Position numbers and translations under genes: made by a program | From: Symbiobacteriaceae bacterium | GTDB taxonomy: Bacteria; Bacillota_E; Symbiobacteriia; Symbiobacteriales; Symbiobacteriaceae | Length of the DNA: 27,590 nt | Direction: 5' to 3' | NCBI GenBank assembly: GCA_027356675.1 | Contig: DAHVXO010000256.1 | Coordinates: 1 to 27,590 of the forward strand | Notes under the pieces: generated by a model | The model's input: the letters and a program-made list of their open reading frames with translations, nothing else | Told to the model about the DNA's origin: nothing | The model's database searches: none | Part shown: piece by piece, positions 1 through 7,375 of the stretch | Numbering within the stretch: position 1 is the stretch's first letter | How the letters are laid out: each line of letters opens with the position of its first letter

Positions 1-6
1 CAAACC

Positions 7-44
7 AAAAAACAAGACCCCGCCGGCGCAAGCTGGCGGGGTCT
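7..44 (-). terminator. Intrinsic terminator of nrdR-nrdJ
   Basis: A perfect 10-bp GC-rich stem (arms at 15-24 and 35-44) with a 10-base loop is followed on the minus strand by a run of six T within TTGTTTTTTGG. It lies just after the nrdJ stop and is a textbook Rho-independent terminator for the leftward transcript. Confidence 0.9.
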
Positions 45-66
45 CTCTTGCTTCACGCAGTCGGCC

Positions 67-2469
67 CTAGCTACACTTCGAGTACCCGCAGTTATGACAA
101 GTTGCGCAGCCTTCACCCACCGCCAGGGCATGCGACCCGCACTCCGGGCAGGGATCCACATGCCGATCGATCTGAGCACCGGCCATGGCAGGCGCCGGAG
201 CCGGAGTGGAATGGGCATGCTCATCGGCATGCGGCACCGCGCTGGTCATCGGCACGACGTTGTTGGCGGCGCCGGCCCTGCTGCTGTCCTTCCAGGCCAG
301 GAATCGCTGCAGCCCCTTGGCGATGGCGCTGGCAAGCGAGGTGACGCGATTCGGGCCAAACCCGTAGCTTCCCGATCCGCCGATGTTCTTGAGGGTCTCG
401 ACGATGATCTCAATCCGCTCACGGACGGGCACGTCGGACCGGAGCCGCAGCATCTTGGAGACCAACATGCCCATGCCCACAGCATCGGCCATCAGGTCCG
501 ACCCGGCGGCGCCCACGTTTACAATGATCTCAAACGGCTCGTCGTTGTCATCCATGTGGATATCCAACGTCATCTTGCCGAAATGAGTCGGAATAACGAA
601 CATCTTGCCGATGGCCTCGGTCGGCCGAGGCTGGATCGATGGGCCCAGTACCATCGCGACTGCCTCCAGCGCCGGGACCGGCGCAAACTCAACCGGCGCT
701 TTCTTCTTCTCCTCGGTCTGATTGCCGGAGGTGAGCACCTGGAAGGCGCGGCTGCCGTCGCGGTAGACGGTAATGCCCTTCAGACCAAGCCGCCAGGCCA
801 GTGCATATGACTCCTCGACGTCGTCGCTGGTCGCGTCGTTGGGGAAGTTGATGGTCTTGGAAACGGCGGCGTCGACGGGCTGGAGGTCCACCGATAGTTC
901 ATCCCCGCCCTGGAAGGCACCTTGCATGCGAACGTGCCAGACCGGTGCGATGTCATGCGAGGTCGCGAAGACCCGCTGCCATTTGGCAGGAACGCCCTGA
1001 ATACCACGGGTGGTGCCGTGCTCGGCGACCTGCTTCATGAGCTCTTCCGAATACCAGCCTTCCCGCCGGGCGACAGACTCGAACTGCCCGTCCACATCCA
1101 ACATGATGGATCCGGCCTGGTTGCGAGTGAAAACAAGGGCAAACTTCGGCTCGATGCCGCCAGAGCACGGCAGCGATGGCCGCGCCGCGAACAGCGAGAT
1201 CGTGCCCGTGGGTGCCACGGTAGTGAGGGTGGCGTTGCGCACCTTGAGTCCCGCACGCTGCCACAGACTGCCTTCCCACTCGGGATAAGTCCCGCGTGCC
1301 TTGGCGAGCGCCATGGACTCTTCCGTGGCCTTCTGCTTGATGTACGTCATGACCCGGCCGCCCAACTCGACGGCCTCATCACTGTCATACGCCAGGCCCA
1401 TCTGAACCAGCATCTCAGCCCACCCCATCACACCGAGGCCGATCCGGCGATCCCGGTGGGCCTTATCAGCGATCTGCGGGAGCGGATACTTGTTTGCGTC
1501 GATGACGTTATCAAGGAAATGGCTGCACAGCCGCACGACTTGGCCCAGCCGTTCCCAATCCACCTCGGCCTCTTCCGCGTAGGCGTTACGGACAAAATTG
1601 GCCAGGTTGATGGAGCCGAGGTTGCAGGACCCAAAGGGCGGCAAGGGCTGCTCACCGCACGGGTTAGTCGCTTCGATGACTTCCGCATGGTTGTTCGGGT
1701 TGCGCCGGTTCATGCGATCGATGAAGACGACACCCGGTTCGCCCGTCTTCCAGGCGCAGTCAACCAACTTCATCCAGACGTCACGGGCACGGAGCCGCGA
1801 TACGGCCTGTCCATCACGCGGGCTGATCAGGTCATACTGGCCATCGGCCTCCAGCGCCTCCATGAAGGCATCTGTCATGCCCACCGAGATGTTGAAGTTG
1901 GTGATCTGGCTGGTATCGCTCTTCGATTCGATGAAATCCATGATGTCCGGATGATCGATACGCAGGATGCCCATGTTTGCGCCACGCCGGGTGCCACCCT
2001 GCTTGATGGCCTCGGTGGAAGCATTGTAGACCTTCAGGAAAGAGACCGGACCGCTGGCCACGCCCTGACTAGAGCGGACCTTGTCGCCCGCGGGGCGGAG
2101 CCGCGAGAATGCAAATCCGGTACCACCGCCGGTCTGGTGAATAATGGCAGCCTGTTTCATAGTCTCATAGATTTCCGGGAGCGAGTCCCCGACCGGCAAT
2201 ACGAAACAGGCGGAAAGCTGCCCCAAAGTTGTGCCCGCCCCCGTAAACGTAGGGCTATTGGGCATGAAGTCCTGCCGGTCCATCATCCCCACAAATGCAT
2301 CCTCGACTGCCTTGACCTCCTTGGTCTTGGCGCCGTACTGGGAATCAACCGCGGCGATGACCCCCGCAACACGCCGCAGCATCTCGTCTGGCGTCTCGCG
2401 CGTGCCGTCCCCCTTCAGCCGCAAGTAACGCTTTTCCAGGACTGTCTGAGCGATATGAGTCAGTTCCAA
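67..2469 (-). CDS. nrdJ: Adenosylcobalamin-dependent (class II) ribonucleotide reductase
   Basis: Reduces ribonucleotides to deoxyribonucleotides in the cytoplasm using a B12-generated thiyl radical, so it works with or without oxygen. The 800-residue protein shows the class II signature: a redox Cys at 88 (SACFVLPV), the NPCGE motif at 269-273 with the catalytic Cys271 and radical-site Asn and Glu, and the second redox Cys282 in SCNLGSINL. Residues about 620-730 look like the TSCPD domain found on many NrdJ proteins. A proline/alanine-rich linker then leads to a Cys-rich tail (CPECG, CATCHNCG, final SKC) of the type that passes electrons from thioredoxin. No ATP-cone is apparent at the N-terminus. 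The start is TTG with GAAGGGG about 8 bases upstream. The gene follows nrdR by 16 bp, so both are probably one transcript under NrdR control. Confidence 0.96.
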   Translation of the reverse strand: MELTHIAQTVLEKRYLRLKGDGTRETPDEMLRRVAGVIAAVDSQYGAKTKEVKAVEDAFVGMMDRQDFMPNSPTFTGAGTTLGQLSACFVLPVGDSLPEIYETMKQAAIIHQTGGGTGFAFSRLRPAGDKVRSSQGVASGPVSFLKVYNASTEAIKQGGTRRGANMGILRIDHPDIMDFIESKSDTSQITNFNISVGMTDAFMEALEADGQYDLISPRDGQAVSRLRARDVWMKLVDCAWKTGEPGVVFIDRMNRRNPNNHAEVIEATNPCGEQPLPPFGSCNLGSINLANFVRNAYAEEAEVDWERLGQVVRLCSHFLDNVIDANKYPLPQIADKAHRDRRIGLGVMGWAEMLVQMGLAYDSDEAVELGGRVMTYIKQKATEESMALAKARGTYPEWEGSLWQRAGLKVRNATLTTVAPTGTISLFAARPSLPCSGGIEPKFALVFTRNQAGSIMLDVDGQFESVARREGWYSEELMKQVAEHGTTRGIQGVPAKWQRVFATSHDIAPVWHVRMQGAFQGGDELSVDLQPVDAAVSKTINFPNDATSDDVEESYALAWRLGLKGITVYRDGSRAFQVLTSGNQTEEKKKAPVEFAPVPALEAVAMVLGPSIQPRPTEAIGKMFVIPTHFGKMTLDIHMDDNDEPFEIIVNVGAAGSDLMADAVGMGMLVSKMLRLRSDVPVRERIEIIVETLKNIGGSGSYGFGPNRVTSLASAIAKGLQRFLAWKDSSRAGAANNVVPMTSAVPHADEHAHSTPAPAPAMAGAQIDRHVDPCPECGSHALAVGEGCATCHNCGYSKCS

Positions 2470-2485
2470 ACTGGTGGCCCCTTCC

Positions 2486-2935
2486 CTAGCGAGACTTCAG
2501 CAGCTTCTCCAGTTGCTCGCGAAACTCTGTGACATCCTTAAACTGGCGGTAGACGCTGGCGAATCGCACATAGGCGACGCCGTCAAGGTGACGCAACCGT
2601 TCCATAACCCGCTCGCCGATCTCCACCGAGGGGATCTCTTTCTCCAAAGAATTTCGCAGGTCTCGTTCGACCTCTTGCACCAGCTGCTCAACCTCGGCCA
2701 GCGGGACCGGCCGTTTTTCGCACGCCCGCAATAGCCCGTTGAGCACCTTGTTCCGGTCGAACACCTCACGGCGGCCATCTTTCTTCACCACAATCAGAGT
2801 CTGCTCCTCAATCCGCTCAAAGGTGTTGTAACGCCTCGAGCACGCCGTGCACTCCCGCCGGCGTCGGATCGAGTTGTCCTCGGTATGCCGGGACTCGATG
2901 ACCTTGCTTTCAGAACCGCAGTACGGGCACTTCAT
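2486..2935 (-). CDS. nrdR: Transcriptional repressor NrdR
   Basis: Zinc-ribbon/ATP-cone repressor that senses ATP/dATP and represses ribonucleotide reductase genes. The 149-residue product starts MKCPYCG. It has the four zinc cysteines (C3, C6, C29, C32), the Arg-rich IRRRREC stretch that contacts DNA, and an ATP-cone over about residues 47-137 ([16 protein letters not shown] onward). The frame stays open for 68 more codons upstream, but family length (about 150 residues) and GGGAG about 8 bases before this ATG fix the start here. It lies directly before nrdJ, a common NrdR/target pairing. A palindrome resembling an NrdR box lies about 70-85 bp upstream and suggests autoregulation of the operon. 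Confidence 0.96.
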   Translation of the reverse strand: MKCPYCGSESKVIESRHTEDNSIRRRRECTACSRRYNTFERIEEQTLIVVKKDGRREVFDRNKVLNGLLRACEKRPVPLAEVEQLVQEVERDLRNSLEKEIPSVEIGERVMERLRHLDGVAYVRFASVYRQFKDVTEFREQLEKLLKSR

Positions 2936-3003
2936 CCCCTTCACTCCCGACTGTGGCAGCCCAAACTTTCTGCACAGGGACTGTAGATGATGCTGTGGAT
3001 AAA

Positions 3004-3019
3004 CCCCTATATATAGGGT
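3004..3019 (-). promoter_or_regulatory. NrdR box 1 overlapping the nrdR-nrdJ -10 region
   Basis: Positions 3005-3018 form a perfect palindrome, CCCTATATATAGGG, matching the general NrdR-box form (ACAC-W-ATATAT-W-GTGT-like). On the minus strand it contains the TATATA that could serve as -10, with TTACGA at 3032-3037 as a weak -35 (spacer 16 or 18). NrdR binding here would block RNA polymerase. The palindrome is seen directly; the promoter assignment is inferred. Confidence 0.75.
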
Positions 3020-3036
3020 GTTCGGGCTCAATCGTA

Positions 3037-3052
3037 ACACCACATCTGGGGG
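3037..3052 (-). promoter_or_regulatory. Possible degenerate second NrdR box
   Basis: ACACCACATCTGGGGG matches about 10 of 16 positions of the NrdR-box consensus. Its centre is about 33 bp from the centre of box 1, close to the roughly three-helical-turn spacing usual for NrdR box pairs. It is weaker than box 1 and could be coincidental. Confidence 0.4.
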
Positions 3053-3206
3053 CAGAACAACCCGGCACAGCCCCGAATTTCTGCGATTGCCAATGACGGG
3101 CGCTCCAAGGATTGTCCTAGCTCCCGTTTTTGCCCCCATAGAAAAAACACCGTTGTTCTCCGGTCCATTCCCTAGTTACATTGCCCCTATAAGCGGGCCG
3201 GCTCCT

Positions 3207-3953
3207 TCATAATCCCAGATGCGCCTGAATTGCGGATAACACACTGGCTGAACGCTCACGAATGAGCCACCGCGCGTACTCATCCAAGTGCGAGCGAGTC
3301 AGGTTGATCAGGGCTAGATCAGCGCCCTGGGCTACCGCCATTGCTGGCAGCTGGTTGATCGGACCCACCTCGAGCGATGACCCGACCACGATGAACAGAT
3401 CTGCTTTCCGCGCGGCCTCCAGCCCCTGCTCCACCGCTTCTTCAGGCAGTGGTTCTTCAAAGAGGACAACTCCCGGCTTCAGCAGGCCCCCGCACTGCGG
3501 ACAAGCCGGCAAGTCATCGCGGGATCGCACGTCCACATCGATGAGCGCGCTGCCGAACCGTCGCCCGCAACGCAGGCAGACACACTCGCGCAGGCTGCCG
3601 TGCGCCTCGATGACCCCGGTCGATCCCGCAGCCTGATGCAGCCCATCCACGTTCTGCGTGATGATCTGCTCGACCAGACCCGCCCGCTGCAATACCGCCA
3701 AGGCCACGTGACCCGCGTTCGGCTGCGCCCCGTGGAGTTTCAGCAAGCGCTGTCGGTAGAACTGGTAGAACTCGATGGGCGTATGCCGCAGCGCAGACAT
3801 GGAGGCTAGTCGCATCGGATCGATCCCCTGCCACAGGCCTTCCTTGGACCGAAAATCGGGGAGACCCGAGTCCGTGCTTGCCCCTGCCCCTGTGAGCACG
3901 ACGGTGTGCTGAGCAGTCCGCAGCCGGCCGGCCAGTTCGACAACCGCCTCCAT
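3207..3953 (-). CDS. cobB: Sir2-family NAD-dependent protein deacylase
   Basis: Cytoplasmic sirtuin that removes acetyl (or other acyl) groups from lysines while consuming NAD+. The 248-residue protein has the full family order: GAGAST (22-27) and GLPDFRS for NAD binding, TQNVDGLH (99-106), catalytic His118 in HGS, a zinc site of Cys126, Cys129, Cys151 and Cys154, then GVVLFEE and VGSSLEVGP. Length is typical. The ATG has GAGGTGA about 8 bases upstream. A terminator hairpin sits just before it, so transcription depends either on readthrough or on a promoter I cannot see clearly. The acyl specificity and the symbol are assigned by family only; the substrate is not evident from the context. Confidence 0.93.
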   Translation of the reverse strand: MEAVVELAGRLRTAQHTVVLTGAGASTDSGLPDFRSKEGLWQGIDPMRLASMSALRHTPIEFYQFYRQRLLKLHGAQPNAGHVALAVLQRAGLVEQIITQNVDGLHQAAGSTGVIEAHGSLRECVCLRCGRRFGSALIDVDVRSRDDLPACPQCGGLLKPGVVLFEEPLPEEAVEQGLEAARKADLFIVVGSSLEVGPINQLPAMAVAQGADLALINLTRSHLDEYARWLIRERSASVLSAIQAHLGL

Positions 3954-3988
3954 GGTTCGTCACCTCATGCGGACATTTCGCCACATGC

Positions 3989-4015
3989 AAAACAGCCACC
4001 TCTCAGGGTGGCTGT
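3989..4015 (-). terminator. Terminator after the 4031-4477 gene
   Basis: A perfect 9-bp stem, ACAGCCACC at 3992-4000 and its complement at 4007-4015 with a 6-base loop, is followed on the minus strand by TTTT. It begins 16 bases after the stop of the preceding gene and ends about 35 bases before the sirtuin start, so it should separate the two genes unless read through. Confidence 0.8.
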
Positions 4016-4030
4016 CGTGTGCAGAACCTC

Positions 4031-4477
4031 TCAGCGAGTCCCGGTCATGGGCCAGGCGTCGATGTTAGCGCCGATCTTATCGACCGACGGCGTCGTGCCC
4101 AGGAGCAGAAAATCGACCTTGATGCCGAAAAGCGCACTGAAGACCCGAATGAGATAAGGCGAGATGGGGTACTCCCCGCGGCACATCTCGTCGATGTCTC
4201 GTTGGCTGTGCTCAAGGTACCGAAGCCATGCCGCCCAGCGGTCCTCATCCCAGAGTCCGCGCAAGACGTTGATCATGACTGTAAAGCGTGGGCAGGTCCC
4301 ACCTTCGGCCAGCGTTCGCTTTTCGGTGTACGCCATACGGGCGAAGTGGTTCCCGAACTCTTTGCGCAGCCTCCGCAGGCTGAATTCGTCCAACCCCGTC
4401 CGCTCCATCAGCTTGGCGTCCACGGCTGTGCGGGTTGGGTGAGAAGCACGCCCGGATTGCACCCGATTCGGAAGCAC
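4031..4477 (-). CDS. Unknown 148-aa protein with XRE-like C-terminal region
   Basis: I do not recognise a named family. The stretch at about residues 85-125 (RYLEHSQRDIDEMCRG, then ISPYLIRVFSALFGIKVDFLLLG) reads like the later helices of a Cro/CI-type helix-turn-helix followed by the short FLLLG tail common in XRE regulators, so a DNA-binding role is possible. The N-terminal third is charged and has no clear motif; no membrane segment or signal peptide is seen. The start is GTG with GAGAGGGGG about 6 bases upstream; a later ATG at residue 24 is an alternative. It lies downstream of pilO but has its own putative promoter, which overlaps a long inverted repeat, and it has its own terminator. 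Confidence 0.75.
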   Translation of the reverse strand: MLPNRVQSGRASHPTRTAVDAKLMERTGLDEFSLRRLRKEFGNHFARMAYTEKRTLAEGGTCPRFTVMINVLRGLWDEDRWAAWLRYLEHSQRDIDEMCRGEYPISPYLIRVFSALFGIKVDFLLLGTTPSVDKIGANIDAWPMTGTR

Positions 4478-4516
4478 CCCAATCCCCCTCTCGGTTGGCT
4501 CTATGGGGTTCTGTAT

Positions 4517-4522
4517 CTTATA
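4517..4522 (-). promoter_or_regulatory. Putative -10 (TATAAG) of the 4031-4477 gene
   Basis: TATAAG on the minus strand, about 40 bp before the GTG start, is a good -10 hexamer. The -35 is weak (CGAACA-like at 18-bp spacing). One arm of the inverted repeat at 4527-4564 falls in the spacer, which fits a regulated promoter. Confidence 0.4.
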
Positions 4523-4526
4523 CGAA

Positions 4527-4564
4527 ACAGTTCCGACCGATGTTCGATACGAGTCGGAAACTGT
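4527..4564. repeat. Inverted repeat, candidate operator
   Basis: ACAGTTCCGAC at 4527-4537 is mirrored by GTCGGAAACTGT at 4553-4564, an 11-bp match interrupted by one extra A, around a 15-base centre. It lies between pilO and the start of the 4031-4477 gene, over its putative promoter. No T-run follows on either strand, so an operator is likelier than a terminator, though a pilO transcript could also fold here. Confidence 0.6.
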
Positions 4565-4612
4565 CGCAAGATCGTGCCCCCAACAGCCAGGTCTCTGTGT
4601 TACCGGCAGAAT

Positions 4613-5569
4613 CTACCCCATCTGTCCGGACCGGCTCGACGGCGGTTCGCTGGTTCCGCGGCCCCGCCCGAGTCCCGGCTTGTCGGTGGTCGACGTCGCG
4701 TAGTAGTCGACCAGCGATTGTACGAACTCCCCCACCCCGTCCATGATGAAGGGATCCATACGTCCTGTGGACTCACTGAACTGCATCGCACTGGTGGCTG
4801 GACCGGGTTTGCCATTCTTGAAATACAGGTTGATGTGGTAGGTGCCACTGACGGCCGGACTGGAACCAAGGAGTTGCTCGGCTGCAGCAGCATCACCGGA
4901 CTCCAGCAGCTTGCTGAGCCGGTCGGCAGGTAGCTTGTCGCTGCGTGCAAGGGCAAACGAATCCGTGTTCAGGAAGAGCGGCGTCTGCTCCATGGCCTGG
5001 TCAAAGAGCAGGTGCTCGACAAATCGGGCATCCACGTTGATGTCCAGACGAATGACGGTGACAGTTGGGCTCACGGTTGGCGGCGTGGCGCCCGCACCGG
5101 ACTTTAGAGCTGGGTTGACCTCGGCCTTGGGCGCTGTCTCTGCCTTGGTCACGTCGGACGCCTTGGCCTGTTGCCCGACTCGGGCAGCCCCGTCGGGTTT
5201 CGTACCCTGCTGCCCCGTTGCAGCCACGTCCCGTCGCTCTCCCACCGTGATGCTGCGAACGTGAGCACCGCTGTACGTCTCCGCCTGACTCAGATACCAG
5301 ATGAACATTGCGGCGGAGTTCTTGCCGGGTACCCAGGAATCGACCATCTGCTCCCTGGTTGAGACGGCTGAGCGCCGGGCGACCAGGTCACCCTCCCGGG
5401 CCAATCTGGATGTGTCTCGCTTCAACTCGGTCTGCACCTGCTCGGCACGTGAAAGCGCCTGCGTGCGGCGGGAAAACAGGGGCTCGTGAACCCAGTTGTA
5501 GAACCCAATCACACCGCCCAAGAACACCGGAAGAGTGAGCAGCGCCTTTTCCCGCTGGTTAAGCGCCAT
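4613..5569 (-). CDS. pilO: Type IV pilus inner-membrane assembly protein PilO
   Basis: Bitopic membrane protein that pairs with PilN through coiled coils and a ferredoxin-like domain to align the pilus machine. The 318-residue product has a short cytoplasmic N-terminus (MALNQREK), one membrane helix (about 12-28), and a coiled-coil stretch rich in Gln/Arg/Glu (about 33-75). A VPGKNSAAMFIWYLSQAE segment at about 80-97 is typical of PilO. Residues about 115-170 form an Ala/Lys/Thr/Pro-rich insertion that makes it longer than usual (about 200 residues). The ATG lies inside the end of pilN (11-bp overlap), indicating coupled translation. It is the last gene of the pilus operon; no pilP or pilQ follows. 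Sequence similarity is modest, so the assignment leans partly on position after pilM-pilN. Confidence 0.83.
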   Translation of the reverse strand: MALNQREKALLTLPVFLGGVIGFYNWVHEPLFSRRTQALSRAEQVQTELKRDTSRLAREGDLVARRSAVSTREQMVDSWVPGKNSAAMFIWYLSQAETYSGAHVRSITVGERRDVAATGQQGTKPDGAARVGQQAKASDVTKAETAPKAEVNPALKSGAGATPPTVSPTVTVIRLDINVDARFVEHLLFDQAMEQTPLFLNTDSFALARSDKLPADRLSKLLESGDAAAAEQLLGSSPAVSGTYHINLYFKNGKPGPATSAMQFSESTGRMDPFIMDGVGEFVQSLVDYYATSTTDKPGLGRGRGTSEPPSSRSGQMG

Positions 5570-6185
5570 TCGGCATCAGCCCCCCTTCGGTGCGCGCCAG
5601 TGTGATCACCATCTCGAACTCCAACTGGCGGAAGCTGCCCAGCGCTCTGGCTGCGTCAATCTGGGCGTTTTTATCGCCGCCCTTGGTGGTGACGCTCACG
5701 GGCAGGCCCGACTCGTTGACGTAGTGGAGAGTGACCTGATCCACCTGATTCAGGTCGACCAGACCGCCCAATAGCTGCGCCACATCCACCAGGCTACGAC
5801 CCCAGGCTTTGAGGGTGACCTCGTTTCCCGTTACGGTCAGGCTCGTCCAGGTGACGTGCTGAGGCGTCATGTCCCGAAGCGTGAGCAACACTGCAGACCA
5901 CGGTCGCCCTGACAGTGCCCTGAGCTCCATCTCAGCTCTGGCGATCTGATCCTCTCGGGCCTTGAGTTCGGCTGCCTGCGTGAGATGTGTCCGCACGGTC
6001 TGCAGCTTGGTCTGATCCGTCAGCACCTGCGTCTCAAGCCTGGCCGTGCTGGCGAAGGTGCCCATGTAGAATACGGTTGTGACGACCGCCGCCACAGTCA
6101 CCGCTCCGGCCACCGCCCATTCCTTGGGTCCGAGTTGTTTAGGTGGCTGGTAGGTCTTCGGCAGAAAGTTGATCCGTACCGTCAT
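5559..6185 (-). CDS. pilN: Type IV pilus assembly protein PilN
   Basis: Inner-membrane partner of PilM and PilO. The 208-residue protein begins MTVRINFLPK, the short cytoplasmic INxLP motif that docks into PilM. It then has one membrane helix (about 24-44), a heptad-like segment (about 50-90) and a ferredoxin-like domain ending in LEFEMVITLAR. The length is normal for the family. Its ATG overlaps the pilM stop by 4 bp (ATGA) and its end overlaps the pilO start by 11 bp, so the three proteins are probably made in fixed ratio. Confidence 0.9.
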   Translation of the reverse strand: MTVRINFLPKTYQPPKQLGPKEWAVAGAVTVAAVVTTVFYMGTFASTARLETQVLTDQTKLQTVRTHLTQAAELKAREDQIARAEMELRALSGRPWSAVLLTLRDMTPQHVTWTSLTVTGNEVTLKAWGRSLVDVAQLLGGLVDLNQVDQVTLHYVNESGLPVSVTTKGGDKNAQIDAARALGSFRQLEFEMVITLARTEGGLMPNGA

Positions 6186-7345
6186 TCCGGCGTCCCCCCC
6201 CTCAGAGCGGATCCCAGGGCAGTCATGAGGAGCGGCCCGAAATTGTTCACTCCCGGCAGCAGGTCGGGGTTGATGTCAAACCCAGCGAGTCCCACGGGCT
6301 GCACCCTGATTTGCTCGCTCTCCTGCCGGCCATTCATCACCGTCTTCAAATGTGCGGCCAGGGCGTCCGGGAGATTGGGAAGCGTGGCACCACCTCCGAC
6401 CAGAAAGACTCGCTCCAGCGTAGCCCCCCGGTTCTGGATCAAGAAGAACTCGATGGACCGGCCGATGGCCTCCATCAAGCTGGACATCCACGGGTCTACG
6501 GCGGGGGACAGCGCGGGGTCATTGCGAATCCCCTTCAGACGCAGGGCCATTTCAGCTTCGGCAATGGATACCTGAAGCGTGTCGGCAACTGCCGTACGCA
6601 GGTGGTGCAACCCGGTGGGAATGGTGCGGGACAGCGTCGGTACGCCATACCGGATGACGCTGATCCGAGTCCCTACCTCCCCGAAGTCCAGCAACACCAA
6701 CGGAAGCTGGCTGGTGTGCGATACGAGACCAATCCACTGCAGGGCTCGCAGCAACGCCAGGCAGTCCAACTCGATGGCGTTAGGCCTGAGCCCTGCCCGG
6801 CTGAGAGCCGCCAAGTGACTGTCAACAAGCTTCTTGTGTGTACCGGCGAGAAACACGGCCATCTGGTGTTCTGGAACGCCCGCCGCCTCCGGAACCGGCG
6901 TGAAGTCGTACAGAAGCTGATCCTCGGGCACTGGCAAGTGCTGCGGCGCCTCGAACCTCATGGCAGACCGCATTTCCTCTGGAGCCACTCTCGGCAGGTT
7001 GATGTAGCGCATCATGATGGCAGGACCGCCAATGGTGGAGCCAACGTTGGTCTGGGTGAGCCCCATTCCCGTAAGCGTACAACGCACCAAATCGCCGAGT
7101 GTGGACGGCTCCGCAACGGCCCCCTCCTCCATCAGCCCGGGAGGGAGCGGAACGACCGCGTAGTTCTCCAGACGCGGCCCCTGTCGGAACCAGCGGACCT
7201 GTGCCACTTTCAGGGAACCCGCACCGATGTCGACCCCTACACACGTCCGGCGCTGACGCGCCAAGGGACTCCACCGAAATCCCAGTTGGGTACCGCTGGG
7301 GAGCTGTGTGCTGAGCGTGGGGCGAAGCCGTTCCACGAGGCCCAT
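6182..7345 (-). CDS. pilM: Type IV pilus assembly actin-like ATPase PilM
   Basis: Cytoplasmic actin-fold protein that binds ATP and the N-terminal tail of PilN, linking the motors to the membrane complex. The 387-residue sequence has the first phosphate loop GVDIGAGSLKVAQV at about 37-50, the PilM-typical RYINLPRVAPEEMRSAMRFEA region (about 113-133), a second phosphate segment LLDFGEVGTRISVI (about 217-230), and the adenosine-binding VFLVGGGATLPNL (about 313-325). The ATG has a strong GGAGG 8 bases upstream, the best ribosome site in this part of the locus. The gene follows the fimT-like pseudopilin by 30 bp and overlaps pilN by 4 bp. Confidence 0.93.
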   Translation of the reverse strand: MGLVERLRPTLSTQLPSGTQLGFRWSPLARQRRTCVGVDIGAGSLKVAQVRWFRQGPRLENYAVVPLPPGLMEEGAVAEPSTLGDLVRCTLTGMGLTQTNVGSTIGGPAIMMRYINLPRVAPEEMRSAMRFEAPQHLPVPEDQLLYDFTPVPEAAGVPEHQMAVFLAGTHKKLVDSHLAALSRAGLRPNAIELDCLALLRALQWIGLVSHTSQLPLVLLDFGEVGTRISVIRYGVPTLSRTIPTGLHHLRTAVADTLQVSIAEAEMALRLKGIRNDPALSPAVDPWMSSLMEAIGRSIEFFLIQNRGATLERVFLVGGGATLPNLPDALAAHLKTVMNGRQESEQIRVQPVGLAGFDINPDLLPGVNNFGPLLMTALGSALRGGTPE

Positions 7346-7375
7346 AGTTGCCCTCCTTTCCCCTTGGGGTTCAGG

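Noticed and set aside
922..2532. Long plus-strand open frame of 536 codons opposite nrdJ
   Set aside because: It is a mirror of a strongly conserved gene, a known effect of GC-rich codon use, and its translation shows no family motif.
2936..3139. A 68-residue N-terminal extension of NrdR
   Set aside because: The frame is open, but NrdR begins at MKCPYCG in the family, a ribosome site precedes that ATG, and the extension would run through the NrdR box and promoter.
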